DNA of 64,000 nucleotides. It comes from Aurantimonas sp. 22II-16-19i (GTDB lineage: Bacteria; Pseudomonadota; Alphaproteobacteria; Rhizobiales; Rhizobiaceae). The DNA lies in the NCBI RefSeq assembly GCF_002088275.1, contig NZ_AQQS01000001.1:124001-188000 (forward strand), read 5' to 3'. The translations under genes were made by a program, and so were the position numbers. The notes under the pieces were generated by a model. It worked only from the letters and a program-made list of their open reading frames with translations. It had not been told where the DNA came from and did not search any database. This document shows, piece after piece, positions 36,868 through 45,231 of the stretch (within the stretch, counting starts at the first letter, position 1; every line of letters starts with the position of its first letter).

Positions 36868-38694
36868 ATGAAGACGACGATCACGCCGGCCCGCTCCGCG
36901 GTGGAAGCGGCCGCTTCCGAGACGGGCGCCCTGCCCGAGTGGAACCTCGCCGATCTCTATCCGGCCATGGACAGCCCCCAGCTCGCCGCCGACCTCGAGG
37001 AGGCCCGGCAGTCGGCGAAGGCTTTCCAAGAGCGCTGGCGGGGCAAGCTCGCCGACGCTGCGGCCGCGCCGGACGGCAGGCTCGTCGAGGCGATCCTGGC
37101 CTATGAGGGCCTCGAGGAGCTGCTCGGCCGGATCATCTCCTATGCGGGACTGATCTATTCGGGCGACACGTCGGACCCGCAGCGGGCGAAGTTCTACGGC
37201 GACACCCAGTCGAACGTCACCGACATCGCTTCCAAGCTCCTGTTCTTCGCGCTGGAGCTCAACCGCATCGAGGACGCCGTGATGGATGCGGCGATGGACC
37301 GCGATCCGGCACTCGCCCACTATCGCCCCTGGATCGTCGATCTGCGCAAGGACAAGCCGTTCCAGCTGGAGGACCGGGTCGAGGAGCTGTTCCACGACAA
37401 GTCGGTCACCGGCGCCGGCGCCTGGAACCGGCTGTTCGACGAGACGCTGACCTCGCTGCGCTTCACCGTCGACGGCGAGGACATGGCCATCGAGGCGGCC
37501 CTCAACATGCTGCAGGACAACGACCCCGAGCGGCGCCGCAAGGCTGCCAACGCCCTCGCCAACGTGTTCTCGGAGAACCTGCGCGTCTTCACGCTGATCA
37601 CCAACACGCTGGCCAAGGACAAGGAGATCTCCGACCGCTGGCGCGGCTTTGCCGATGTCGCCGACAGCCGGCATCTCGCCAACCGGGTCGAGCGCGAGGT
37701 GGTCGACGCGCTGACGGCCGCCGTCGACGAGGCCTATCCGCGGATCTCCCATCGCTACTACGCCATGAAGGCGAAGTGGCTCGGCGTCGACCAGCTCGAA
37801 TACTGGGATCGCAACGCCCCGCTGCCCGACGCCAAGCGCCGTGACATCCCCTGGGACGAGGCCCGCTCGACGGTGCTGTCGGCCTATTCCGGCTTTGCCC
37901 CGGAGATGGCCGAGATCGCCGAGCGCTTCTTCGACAATTCCTGGATCGATGCGGCGATCCGGCCCGGCAAGGCGCCCGGCGCCTTCGCCCATCCGACGGT
38001 GCCGAGCGTCCACCCCTATGTGCTGCTCAACTACATGGGCAAGCCGCGCGACGTCATGACGCTCGCCCACGAACTCGGCCATGGCGTCCATCAGGTGCTG
38101 GCAGGCCGGCAGGGCGCGCTGATGGCGCCGACGCCGCTGACGCTCGCCGAGACCGCCTCGGTGTTCGGCGAGATGCTGACCTTCCGGTCCCTGCTGGATC
38201 AGGCGAAGACCGAGGCCGAGCGCAAGACGATGCTCGCCTCCAAGGTCGAGGACATGATCAACACGGTCGTCCGCCAGATCGCCTTCTACCAGTTCGAGCG
38301 GAAACTCCACACCGAGCGGCGCGGCGGCGAGCTGACCGCCGAGCGGATCGGCGAGATCTGGCTCGACGTGCAGGGCAGGAGCCTCGGGCCGGCGATCCGC
38401 CTCGGCGATGGCTACGACACCTACTGGACCTATGTGCCGCACTTCATCCACTCGCCGTTCTACGTCTATGCCTACGCCTTCGGCGACTGCCTGGTGAACT
38501 CGCTCTACGCGGTCTACCGGAACTCCGAGACCGGCTTCCAGGAGAAGTATTTCGAGATGCTCAAGGCCGGCGGCACCAAGCATCATTCGGAGCTTCTGGC
38601 GCCCTTCGGCCTCGATGCCTCCGATCCCGCCTTCTGGTCGAAGGGTCTCGCCATGATCTCCGGCTTCATCGACGAACTGGAAGCGATGGGCTGA
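36868..38694 (+). CDS. pepF: oligoendopeptidase F (M3 family)
   Basis: The 608-residue zinc metallopeptidase has the M3 active site HELGH at residues 401-405 (LAHELGHGVHQ), with the third ligand in the ETASVFGEML helix. It cleaves short peptides in the cytosol. The start is ATG 36868 with GAGGACG just upstream; an earlier in-frame ATG adds 22 residues with no family support. It is followed by a strong terminator and then a peptide transporter operon, so peptide uptake and breakdown may be functionally related. Confidence 0.94.
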   Translation: MKTTITPARSAVEAAASETGALPEWNLADLYPAMDSPQLAADLEEARQSAKAFQERWRGKLADAAAAPDGRLVEAILAYEGLEELLGRIISYAGLIYSGDTSDPQRAKFYGDTQSNVTDIASKLLFFALELNRIEDAVMDAAMDRDPALAHYRPWIVDLRKDKPFQLEDRVEELFHDKSVTGAGAWNRLFDETLTSLRFTVDGEDMAIEAALNMLQDNDPERRRKAANALANVFSENLRVFTLITNTLAKDKEISDRWRGFADVADSRHLANRVEREVVDALTAAVDEAYPRISHRYYAMKAKWLGVDQLEYWDRNAPLPDAKRRDIPWDEARSTVLSAYSGFAPEMAEIAERFFDNSWIDAAIRPGKAPGAFAHPTVPSVHPYVLLNYMGKPRDVMTLAHELGHGVHQVLAGRQGALMAPTPLTLAETASVFGEMLTFRSLLDQAKTEAERKTMLASKVEDMINTVVRQIAFYQFERKLHTERRGGELTAERIGEIWLDVQGRSLGPAIRLGDGYDTYWTYVPHFIHSPFYVYAYAFGDCLVNSLYAVYRNSETGFQEKYFEMLKAGGTKHHSELLAPFGLDASDPAFWSKGLAMISGFIDELEAMG

Positions 38695-38731
38695 TCCCGT
38701 TCAGCCAGGACGCAGCGACGATCGACTGCCG

Positions 38732-38758
38732 AAAGGCCGCCTCAGGGCGGCCTTTTGG
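38732..38758 (+). terminator. Rho-independent terminator after pepF
   Basis: A perfect 10-bp stem (38732-38741 with 38746-38755) with TCAG loop ends in TTTT. It starts 38 bases after the pepF stop and separates it from the peptide ABC transporter operon. Confidence 0.9.
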
Positions 38759-38852
38759 TTTCCAGGGCCGACCCGCCGCGAAATCGGACCATTTCCTTGC
38801 CATCCGCAGGCATCCCCTAGTTTTCGCAGCACCGCCTCGGAAAGGAGCCCTC

Positions 38853-40409
38853 ATGCGAAACCTCTTGGCCGCCGCGTTGGCCCTCTGCGCCATGGCGCTG
38901 CCACTGCCAGCCACCGCCCAGACCCCGCCGAACGTCCTCATCGTCGGGCAGATCGCCGAGCCGAAGTCGCTCGATCCCCAGGCGGTGACCGCGACCAACG
39001 ATTTCCGCATCCTGGTGAACGTCTTTGACGGTCTCGTGCGCTTCAGGAAGGGCACGCTGGAGATCGAGCCGGCGCTGGCGAAAAGCTGGGACATCTCCGA
39101 CGACGGCACGACCTACACGTTTCACCTGCGCGACGACGTCACCTTCCAGGACGGCACCCCCTTCGACGCCGAGGCGGTGAAGTTCACCTTCGACCGCATG
39201 CTGAAGGACGACCACCCGTTCCACGACACCGGGCCGTTCCCCCTCGCCTTCTTCTTCTCGCAGGTTGACGAGGTGACCGCCAAAGATGCGCACACCGTCG
39301 TCTTCAAGCTGAAGGAGCCCTTCGCGCCCTTCCTGTCGAACCTTGCCTATCCGACCGGGCTGATCGTCTCGCCGGCGGCGGTGAAAGAGTACGGCCAGGA
39401 ATTCGGCCGCCATCCGGTCGGCACCGGGGCGTTCAAGTTCGAGGGCTGGGATCCGAATTCGAAGGTCGTGGTCTCGCGCAACGACGCCTACTGGGACGCC
39501 GCGCCGCAGATGGAAGCCGTCGTGTTCCGGCCGATCGCCGACGCCAACACCCGCGTCGCGGAGATGCTGTCGGGCGGCATCGACCTGATGGTGGAAGTGC
39601 CGCCGGACAGCCTGCAGCAATTCCGCGACGACGCGGCCTATCAGGTCTACGAGCAGGCCGGCCCGCATCTCTGGTTCCTGATCCTCAACACCAGGGAGGG
39701 TCCCTTCTCCGACAAGCGCGTGCGCCAGGCGGTGAACTACGCCATCGACAAGAAGGCGCTGACCGAGGACGTCCTGCAGGGCACCGCCACCATTGCGGAC
39801 GGGCCGATCCCCGCCGCCTTCGAATGGGCCAATGACGGCTCGGTCGAGCCCTACCCTTATGATCCCGAAAAGGCGAAGGAGCTGATCCGCGCCGCCGGAG
39901 CCGAGGGCAAGACGCTGACATTCTATGTCCCGGAAGGCGGCTCCGGCATGCTCGACCCGGTGGCGATGGCGACCGCGATCCAGGCCGACCTGAAGAAGGT
40001 CGGGCTCGACGCCCGCATCCAGACCTACGAGTGGAACACCTATCTCGCCAACGTCAATCCGGGCCTCGAGGGCAAGGCCGACATGGCCGAGATGGCCTGG
40101 ATGACCAACGATCCCGATACCCTGCCCTTCCTGGCGCTGCGCACGGACGCGATGCCGGACAAGGGCGGCTTCAACTCGGGCTACTATTCCAATCCCGAGG
40201 TCGACAGGCTGCTCGACGAGGCGCGCCGCAAGACGGACCAGAAGAAGCGCGGCGAACTCTACGGGCAGGTGCAGCAGATCGTCCATGACGACGCCCCCTG
40301 GGCCTTCGTCGCCAACTGGAAGCAGAACGCCGTCTCGACGGCAGGGGTGCAGGGATTCGAGCTGGAGCCGTCGTTTCTGCTGATCCTGAAGGACGTGACG
40401 AAGGGGTGA
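38853..40409 (+). CDS. peptide ABC transporter substrate-binding protein (DppA type)
   Basis: This 518-residue periplasmic protein belongs to the SBP_bac_5 family. It has a Sec signal peptide (LLAAALALCAMALPLPATAQ), then EPKSLDPQAVTATNDFRILVNVFDGLVR, the conserved WDISDDGTTYTFHLRDDVTFQDGTPFDAEAVKFTFDRML block and later FPKDV-like periplasmic repeats with KRVRQAVNYAIDK. The ligand is likely a peptide, glutathione or nickel-type chelate, and the actual one is unknown. It is first in an operon with the permease and ATPase genes that follow after a 268-base gap containing a repeat. Confidence 0.92.
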   Translation: MRNLLAAALALCAMALPLPATAQTPPNVLIVGQIAEPKSLDPQAVTATNDFRILVNVFDGLVRFRKGTLEIEPALAKSWDISDDGTTYTFHLRDDVTFQDGTPFDAEAVKFTFDRMLKDDHPFHDTGPFPLAFFFSQVDEVTAKDAHTVVFKLKEPFAPFLSNLAYPTGLIVSPAAVKEYGQEFGRHPVGTGAFKFEGWDPNSKVVVSRNDAYWDAAPQMEAVVFRPIADANTRVAEMLSGGIDLMVEVPPDSLQQFRDDAAYQVYEQAGPHLWFLILNTREGPFSDKRVRQAVNYAIDKKALTEDVLQGTATIADGPIPAAFEWANDGSVEPYPYDPEKAKELIRAAGAEGKTLTFYVPEGGSGMLDPVAMATAIQADLKKVGLDARIQTYEWNTYLANVNPGLEGKADMAEMAWMTNDPDTLPFLALRTDAMPDKGGFNSGYYSNPEVDRLLDEARRKTDQKKRGELYGQVQQIVHDDAPWAFVANWKQNAVSTAGVQGFELEPSFLLILKDVTKG

Positions 40410-40460
40410 GGATGGCGCCCGTTTCGTCTCTGCGATCGATTTTCAACCGAGCGGCAGCTG

Positions 40461-40634
40461 GCCCCCCTCTGCCCTGCCGGGCATCTCCCCCACGAGGGGG
40501 GAGATCGGCGGCTTCGGAGCTCGGCACGCGGTATCCGCGGTTGGTGCAGATCGCATGGTCGACAGGTAGGTGGCACGCTGCCGCGAGATCGATCTCCCCC
40601 CTTGTGGGGGAGATGTCCGGCAGGACAGAGGGGG
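40461..40634. repeat. palindromic repeat element, copy 1 (inverted pair of ~43 bp arms)
   Basis: The left arm at about 40461-40507 and the right arm at 40582-40634 are inverted copies of each other, with about four differences over 43 bases. Each arm itself contains a CTCCCCC...GGGGGAG hairpin and begins with a CCCCCCTCTG end. The total is 174 bp. It lies between the substrate-binding protein gene and the first permease gene. In rhizobial genomes I recall similar repeats translating as SPLVGEM or PDISPTRGEI in spurious frames, so it is probably a dispersed REP-type family. Confidence 0.85.
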
Positions 40635-40677
40635 GTATCGGCGGCAGGGCGCGGCGGGCACTTCGGCGGCCGCACCC

Positions 40678-41622
40678 ATGACCGCCACCATCGCCCGCCG
40701 CCTCCTCGCGGCCATCCCCGTCCTGTTCGGCCTTTCCGTCGTCGTCTTCCTGATGATCGCGCTGATTCCCGGCGATCCGGCGACCGCCATTCTCGGCTCC
40801 TATGCGACGCCGGAGAACGTCGCGCGGCTCAACGCCTCGCTCGGCTTGGACAAGAGCCTGCCGCAGCAGTATCTCGCCTGGATGTCCGGCGTCGTCACCG
40901 GTGATTTCGGCCGCTCCTACGCGCTTAATCGGCCGGTGATCGACATCGTCCTCGAGCGCTTCTCGGCGACCCTGCTGCTCGCCGGCGCCTCGCTTCTCCT
41001 CGCTACGGTCTTCGGTCTGCTCGCCGGCATCGTCTCGGCGGTGCGCCAGTTCGGCCTTGCCGACAAGGCGATCACTCTCGTCGTGCTGATCGGCATCTCG
41101 GTGCCGTCCTTCTGGCTGGGGCTGCTGCTCATCCTGTTCTTTGCGGTGAAGATCAAGCTGTTCCCGGCGAGCGGCATGGTGGCGATCTATGGCGGCGGCG
41201 GGCCGCTCGACATCCTGCACCACCTCGTCCTGCCGGCGATCACGCTCGCCCTCGTCGCCACCGGCGTCATCGCCCGGCTGACCCGCACGGCGATGCTGGA
41301 GGTGCTGCGACAGGACTATATCCGCACCGCAAGGGCCAAGGGCCTGACCGAGCGCCGGGTGATCTATCGCCATGCCTTCATGGCGGCGCTGGTCTCGGTG
41401 GTCCCGGTCATCGGCATCCAGGCCGGCTTCGTCCTCGGCGGCGCGGTCTATGTGGAAACGGTGTTCCAGTGGCCAGGCATCGGCGCGATGCTGGTGAATG
41501 CGATTTCCCAGCGCGACGTCCTGCTCGTCCAGGGCGGCGTCCTCGTCGTCGCGGCCTCCTATGTCCTGTTCAACCTCGCCGCCGACGTCTGCCAGACCCT
41601 GCTCGATCCGAGGCTCAAATGA
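40678..41622 (+). CDS. dppB: ABC transporter permease, DppB type
   Basis: This 314-residue inner-membrane protein has six transmembrane helices and the DppB/OppB pattern: LLAAIPVLFGLSVVVFLMIALIPGDPA at the start, and the EAA loop RQDYIRTARAKGLTERRVIYRHAF that contacts the ATPase. ATG 40678 is preferred; a longer upstream frame runs into the repeat and is spurious. There is no strong Shine-Dalgarno. The stop overlaps the next start as ATGA, which links translation to the fused permease-ATPase gene. Confidence 0.92.
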   Translation: MTATIARRLLAAIPVLFGLSVVVFLMIALIPGDPATAILGSYATPENVARLNASLGLDKSLPQQYLAWMSGVVTGDFGRSYALNRPVIDIVLERFSATLLLAGASLLLATVFGLLAGIVSAVRQFGLADKAITLVVLIGISVPSFWLGLLLILFFAVKIKLFPASGMVAIYGGGGPLDILHHLVLPAITLALVATGVIARLTRTAMLEVLRQDYIRTARAKGLTERRVIYRHAFMAALVSVVPVIGIQAGFVLGGAVYVETVFQWPGIGAMLVNAISQRDVLLVQGGVLVVAASYVLFNLAADVCQTLLDPRLK

Positions 41623-43844
41623 CCGCGGCTGCGACGACGTCGGAGGGCACGGCGACCCCGCGGGAGCGGCAGCGCCGGGAGCGCCCCTCGACCTTCGCGC
41701 TCATCCTCAACAACCGCCTCGCGGCGGCAGGCCTCGGCATCCTTGCCGTCATCGTCCTGGCGGCGCTCGCAGCGCCCATCCTGCCGCTCGCCGATCCGAA
41801 CGCCACCGATCCGGCGAACCGCCTCGCGCCGCTGTTCTCCGAAAACCATCCCTTCGGCACCGACGCGCTCGGCCGCGATATGCTCGCCCGCCTCGTCTGG
41901 GGAACGCGGGTGTCGCTGGTCGTCGGCTTCTCGGCCTCGCTGATCGCTGCCTTCTTCGGCTCGGCCATCGGCCTCGTCGCCGGCTATGCGGGTGGCCGGA
42001 CCGACCAGATGCTGATGCGGCTGATCGACCTGATGATGGCGTTTCCCTACATCCTGCTGGCGCTCGCCATCGTCGCGATCCTCGGCCCCGGGCTGATCAA
42101 CGCGCTCTATGCCATCGCCATCGTCAACGTTCCCTTCTTCGCCCGCAACATCCGCGGCATCACCGTCGGCCTCGCAAGGCGCGAATTCGTCGATGCGGCG
42201 AGGCTCTCCGGCAAGGGGCCGCTGCGGATCCTGTGGTCCGACATCCTGCCCAACGTCCTTCCGACCATCGTCATCACGCTCTCGACCACCGTCGGCTGGA
42301 TGATCCTCGAGACGGCGGGGCTGTCGTTTCTCGGCCTCGGCGCCCAGCCGCCCCAGGCCGATCTCGGCTCGATGCTCGGCGACGGCCGCAAGGTGATGTT
42401 CACCGCGCCGACGATCTCGCTGGTGCCCGGCCTGATGATCTTCCTGATCGTCATGAGCATCAACCTGATCGGCGACGGCATCAGGGACGCGCTCGACCCG
42501 CGGCTGCGATCGGGCGCGCTGGCGCGGCCGTCGTTCAGGACGAGGGTGGCGAAGGATCGGCGCGTTCCGAAGGATGACGGGGATCGGGGGCCTTTGCCTG
42601 CCGACGTATCCGGCGGTGGCCGCCCCCCTCTGCCTGCCGGCATCTCCCCCACAAGGAGGGAGATCGATAGGTCTGAGACGCCACCGCGGCGTGATCTCCC
42701 CCCTTGCGGGGGGTCCGAAGGACGGGCGAGACCCGAGGCTCGCCCCGGCGACCGGCAGTGCAGAGGGGGGTGCCTCGGCGCCGACCGTGCCGGAGGAAAC
42801 AATGAGGACGATAGCGCCGAAGCCCCCATCCTCGCAGTCCGCGACCTGCACACCGATTTCCACATGGGCTCCGAGGTCTACCATGCCACCGGCGGCGTCG
42901 ATCTCGTCATCCGCCCCGGCGAATGCCTCGGCCTCGTCGGCGAATCGGGCTCGGGAAAATCGGTGACGGCGATGAGCATCATGGGCCTCGTGCCCTCGCC
43001 GCCGGGCGTCATCGCCGGCGGGCGCATCGGCTTCCAGGGCGAGGACCTCGCCGAGGCCTCGGACAGGCGCATCCGCCAGTTGCGCGGCGGCGCCGTCTCC
43101 CACGTCTTCCAGGATCCCCTGGCGACGCTGCATCCGCTCTTTCCCGTCGGCGACCAGATCGTCGAGGCGATCCGCGCCCATCAGCCTCTGTCGCGGCGCA
43201 AGGCCGAGACCAAGGCGCGCGAACTCCTCGATCTGGTGCGGATTCCCAACGCCGCCCAGCGCATGAAGGCGCTGCCGCACGAGCTCTCCGGCGGGCTGCG
43301 CCAGCGCGTCTCGATCGCCATGGCGCTCGCCAACGACCCGCAGCTGATCATCGCCGACGAGCCGACGACGGCCCTCGACGTGACGGTGCAGGCCGAGGTG
43401 CTGCGGCTCCTCGACGAGCTGCGGCGCGAACGACAGACCGCCGTCCTCTTCATCACCCACGACTTCGGCGTGGTTTCGGAGATCGCCGACCGGGTGGCGG
43501 TGATGTATGCCGGCCGGATCGTCGAGACCGGCCAAACCCAAGAGATCCTGACCGAACCGGCCCACCCCTATACGCGCATGTTGATCGACTGCGTGCCCGT
43601 CATGGGCGAGCCGGAGCGCCGCCTCGACGCGGTGCCCGGCCGGCCGCCGGCGGTCAACCGCCTGCCGCCCGGCTGCGCCTTCGCCGATCGCTGCCCGCGG
43701 GTGGAGGCGGACTGCCGGTCCGGCGAGATCCCTCTGGAAGACAGGCGCGGCAGCCTCCAGGCCCGGTGCCTCCATCCGCTGCGGCCGGGCGAAGCCCTCT
43801 TCGGAGCGGCGGGCGAAAACCATCTCCCCGAGGCATCGCGATGA
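41619..43844 (+). CDS. fused peptide ABC transporter permease-ATPase (DppC-DppD)
   Basis: A single open frame of 741 codons joins two normally separate proteins. Residues 1-297 are a complete DppC-type permease (NHPFGTDALGRDMLARLVWGTR, EAA loop RREFVDAARLSGKG, ending LDPRLR). Residues ~404-741 are a complete OppD/DppD ATPase (Walker A GESGSGKSVT, signature LSGGLRQR, Walker B IIADEPTTALD, C-terminal Cys cluster RCPRVEADC). The ~105-residue linker includes about 50 residues encoded by a palindromic repeat. No in-frame ATG, GTG or TTG exists between the repeat and the ATPase core, so the ATPase needs either the fusion or a frameshift. See the finding on the alternative ATG at 42802. Confidence 0.85.
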   Translation: MTAAATTSEGTATPRERQRRERPSTFALILNNRLAAAGLGILAVIVLAALAAPILPLADPNATDPANRLAPLFSENHPFGTDALGRDMLARLVWGTRVSLVVGFSASLIAAFFGSAIGLVAGYAGGRTDQMLMRLIDLMMAFPYILLALAIVAILGPGLINALYAIAIVNVPFFARNIRGITVGLARREFVDAARLSGKGPLRILWSDILPNVLPTIVITLSTTVGWMILETAGLSFLGLGAQPPQADLGSMLGDGRKVMFTAPTISLVPGLMIFLIVMSINLIGDGIRDALDPRLRSGALARPSFRTRVAKDRRVPKDDGDRGPLPADVSGGGRPPLPAGISPTRREIDRSETPPRRDLPPCGGSEGRARPEARPGDRQCRGGCLGADRAGGNNEDDSAEAPILAVRDLHTDFHMGSEVYHATGGVDLVIRPGECLGLVGESGSGKSVTAMSIMGLVPSPPGVIAGGRIGFQGEDLAEASDRRIRQLRGGAVSHVFQDPLATLHPLFPVGDQIVEAIRAHQPLSRRKAETKARELLDLVRIPNAAQRMKALPHELSGGLRQRVSIAMALANDPQLIIADEPTTALDVTVQAEVLRLLDELRRERQTAVLFITHDFGVVSEIADRVAVMYAGRIVETGQTQEILTEPAHPYTRMLIDCVPVMGEPERRLDAVPGRPPAVNRLPPGCAFADRCPRVEADCRSGEIPLEDRRGSLQARCLHPLRPGEALFGAAGENHLPEASR
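42622..42771. repeat. palindromic repeat element, copy 2, inside the permease-ATPase frame
   Basis: The left end (42622-42668) and the right end (complement, to 42771) share sequence with copy 1: CCCCCCTCTGC...CTGCCGG, and the CTCCCCC / GGGGGAG hairpin. The right half carries an additional ~40-base internal segment that copy 1 lacks. Translation through the left end gives PPLPAGISPTRREID, in frame with the permease and ATPase. It spans residues 335-385 of the fused protein. Confidence 0.85.
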
Positions 43845-44818
43845 GTGCCGCCGCGCCCCTCATCGAGATCCGCGACCTCGCCCGAACTTTCGGCGGCGGA
43901 CGGACGATCTTCGGCACAGCCAAGCCGCAGCTGACCGCCGTGCGCGGCGTCTCGCTCGACGTCGCCCGGGGCGAGACTCTCGGCATCGTCGGGGAATCGG
44001 GCTGCGGCAAGTCCACCCTCGCCCGCATGCTGGTCGGCCTCGACCGACCGACGCGGGGGGCGATCCGCCTCGACGGCGAGGATCTCTCCGCATCCGGCAC
44101 GAAGGCCCTCGCCCGGCGCGTCCAATACGTCTTCCAGGACCCGGTCTCCTCGCTCAATCCGCGCCAGACCATCCGCGAGATCCTCGAGGCGCCGATGCGC
44201 CACCTCCTCGGCGTCGGCCGGGCCGAGCGCGCGGCGCGGCTGGAGAAGCTGGTCGAGGACGTGAACCTTCGGCCGGAATTCCTCGAGCGCTATCCGCACG
44301 AGTTCTCGGGTGGCCAGGCCCAGCGGATCGGCATCGCCCGGGCGCTCGCGGCCGAGCCCGACGTCGTCGTCCTCGACGAGCCGGTCTCGGCCCTCGACGT
44401 CTCGGTGCAGGCACAGGTGCTCAACCTCCTCGACCGGCTGAAGCGCGAGCGCGGCCTCACCTATGTCTTCATCAGCCACGACCTTGCCGTGGTCGAAAGC
44501 GTCGTGACCCGGGTGGCGGTGATGTATTTCGGCGAAATCGTCGAGACGGCGCCGGCGCGCGCGATGTTCCGCGCGCCGCTGCACCCCTATACCAAGCTCC
44601 TCATCGACTCCGCCCCCGTGCCGAACCGCAAGCGGGCGAAGCGCGGCGGCGACAGCGGCGAGCTACCGGACCCCTACGATCCGCCGCCCGGCTGCCCCTT
44701 CGCCGCCCGCTGCCCGCGGGTCGAGGCCGATTGCCGCGCGGCGATGCCGCCGCTGGAGGCGAAAGAGCGAGGCGACGGCCACCGCGCGGCGTGTTTTCAT
44801 CCGCTTTCAGGGCCATAG
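43841..44818 (+). CDS. dppF: ABC transporter ATP-binding protein, DppF/OppF type
   Basis: This 325-residue ATPase has Walker A GESGCGKST, signature EFSGGQAQR, Walker B VVLDEPVSALD and H-loop ISHD, then the C-terminal OppF-type Cys motif FAARCPRVEADCRA. It is the second ATPase of the peptide transporter. Its start overlaps the upstream stop (ATGA), so the two are translationally coupled. It ends the operon: a 413-base non-coding region follows. Confidence 0.93.
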   Translation: MSAAAPLIEIRDLARTFGGGRTIFGTAKPQLTAVRGVSLDVARGETLGIVGESGCGKSTLARMLVGLDRPTRGAIRLDGEDLSASGTKALARRVQYVFQDPVSSLNPRQTIREILEAPMRHLLGVGRAERAARLEKLVEDVNLRPEFLERYPHEFSGGQAQRIGIARALAAEPDVVVLDEPVSALDVSVQAQVLNLLDRLKRERGLTYVFISHDLAVVESVVTRVAVMYFGEIVETAPARAMFRAPLHPYTKLLIDSAPVPNRKRAKRGGDSGELPDPYDPPPGCPFAARCPRVEADCRAAMPPLEAKERGDGHRAACFHPLSGP

Positions 44819-44902
44819 GAGGGTTCGCCCATTGCCTCTTGCCCGTCATCGCCAATCGGCGTTTCACGGTGCACAGGCGCGGCAGGATGAGCGCGAAACC
44901 CG

Positions 44903-45057
44903 ACGCTTCGTCATCCCGGCCCCCGAGCCGGGATCCACGCCTTTGCCGTCAACGCTGCTCTTCGTTTCAGTAAGATCAATGCGTTGACGAGGAAACATGC
45001 TCGCAATGCCGGCGGTTTGGAATGGATCCCGGCTCGATGGCCGGGATGACGAAGCGT
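44903..45057. repeat. inverted pair of 35-bp repeats (REP-like)
   Basis: The 35-base unit at 44903-44937 recurs in inverted orientation at 45023-45057 with two mismatches (33 of 35 identical). Each unit contains its own CCCGGC/GCCGGG hairpin around the sequence TCATCCCGGCC. Together with the 85-base spacer this could fold into one large cruciform or act as a REP/BIME-type element. It is not related to the repeat found within the peptide transporter operon. Confidence 0.85.
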
Positions 45058-45231
45058 GGATGCTTGCGTCCCTCCGTCAAGGCCGATGCCACGCGGCAAG
45101 AGCCGCCGAGATTGCTGTGTGCCAGAAAGCCCGGATGCGGCACGCGGCCAAAGGCGGAAACGCAGCGGCGAATGAAAAAGGCCCGCCGAGCGACCGACGG
45201 GCCCCTTGCGATCAAACGAAACAGCGCGTTC
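45058..45231. other. remainder of the intergenic region between dppF and the TRAP receptor gene
   Basis: The whole interval without a gene is 44819-45231 (413 bases). It holds the inverted pair of repeats and, at its right end, the minus-strand terminator of the TRAP gene. I see no open frame with family support here. dppF (+) and the TRAP receptor gene (-) converge on this region. Confidence 0.5.
45176..45206 (-). terminator. Rho-independent terminator of the TRAP receptor gene
   Basis: Read on the minus strand, a GC-rich stem (GGCCCGTCGG with CGGCGGGCC, loop TCGCT, one bulge) is followed by five U (forward AAAAA at 45176-45180). It begins about 26 bases beyond the stop codon at 45232. Confidence 0.75.

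Noticed and set aside
36691-38586. A 631-codon minus-strand frame opposite pepF
   Set aside because: It is a shadow of pepF, which has the zinc site and the right length.
41559-43823. A 754-codon minus-strand frame opposite the fused permease-ATPase
   Set aside because: It lacks any family motif and is the antisense of well-supported transporter domains.
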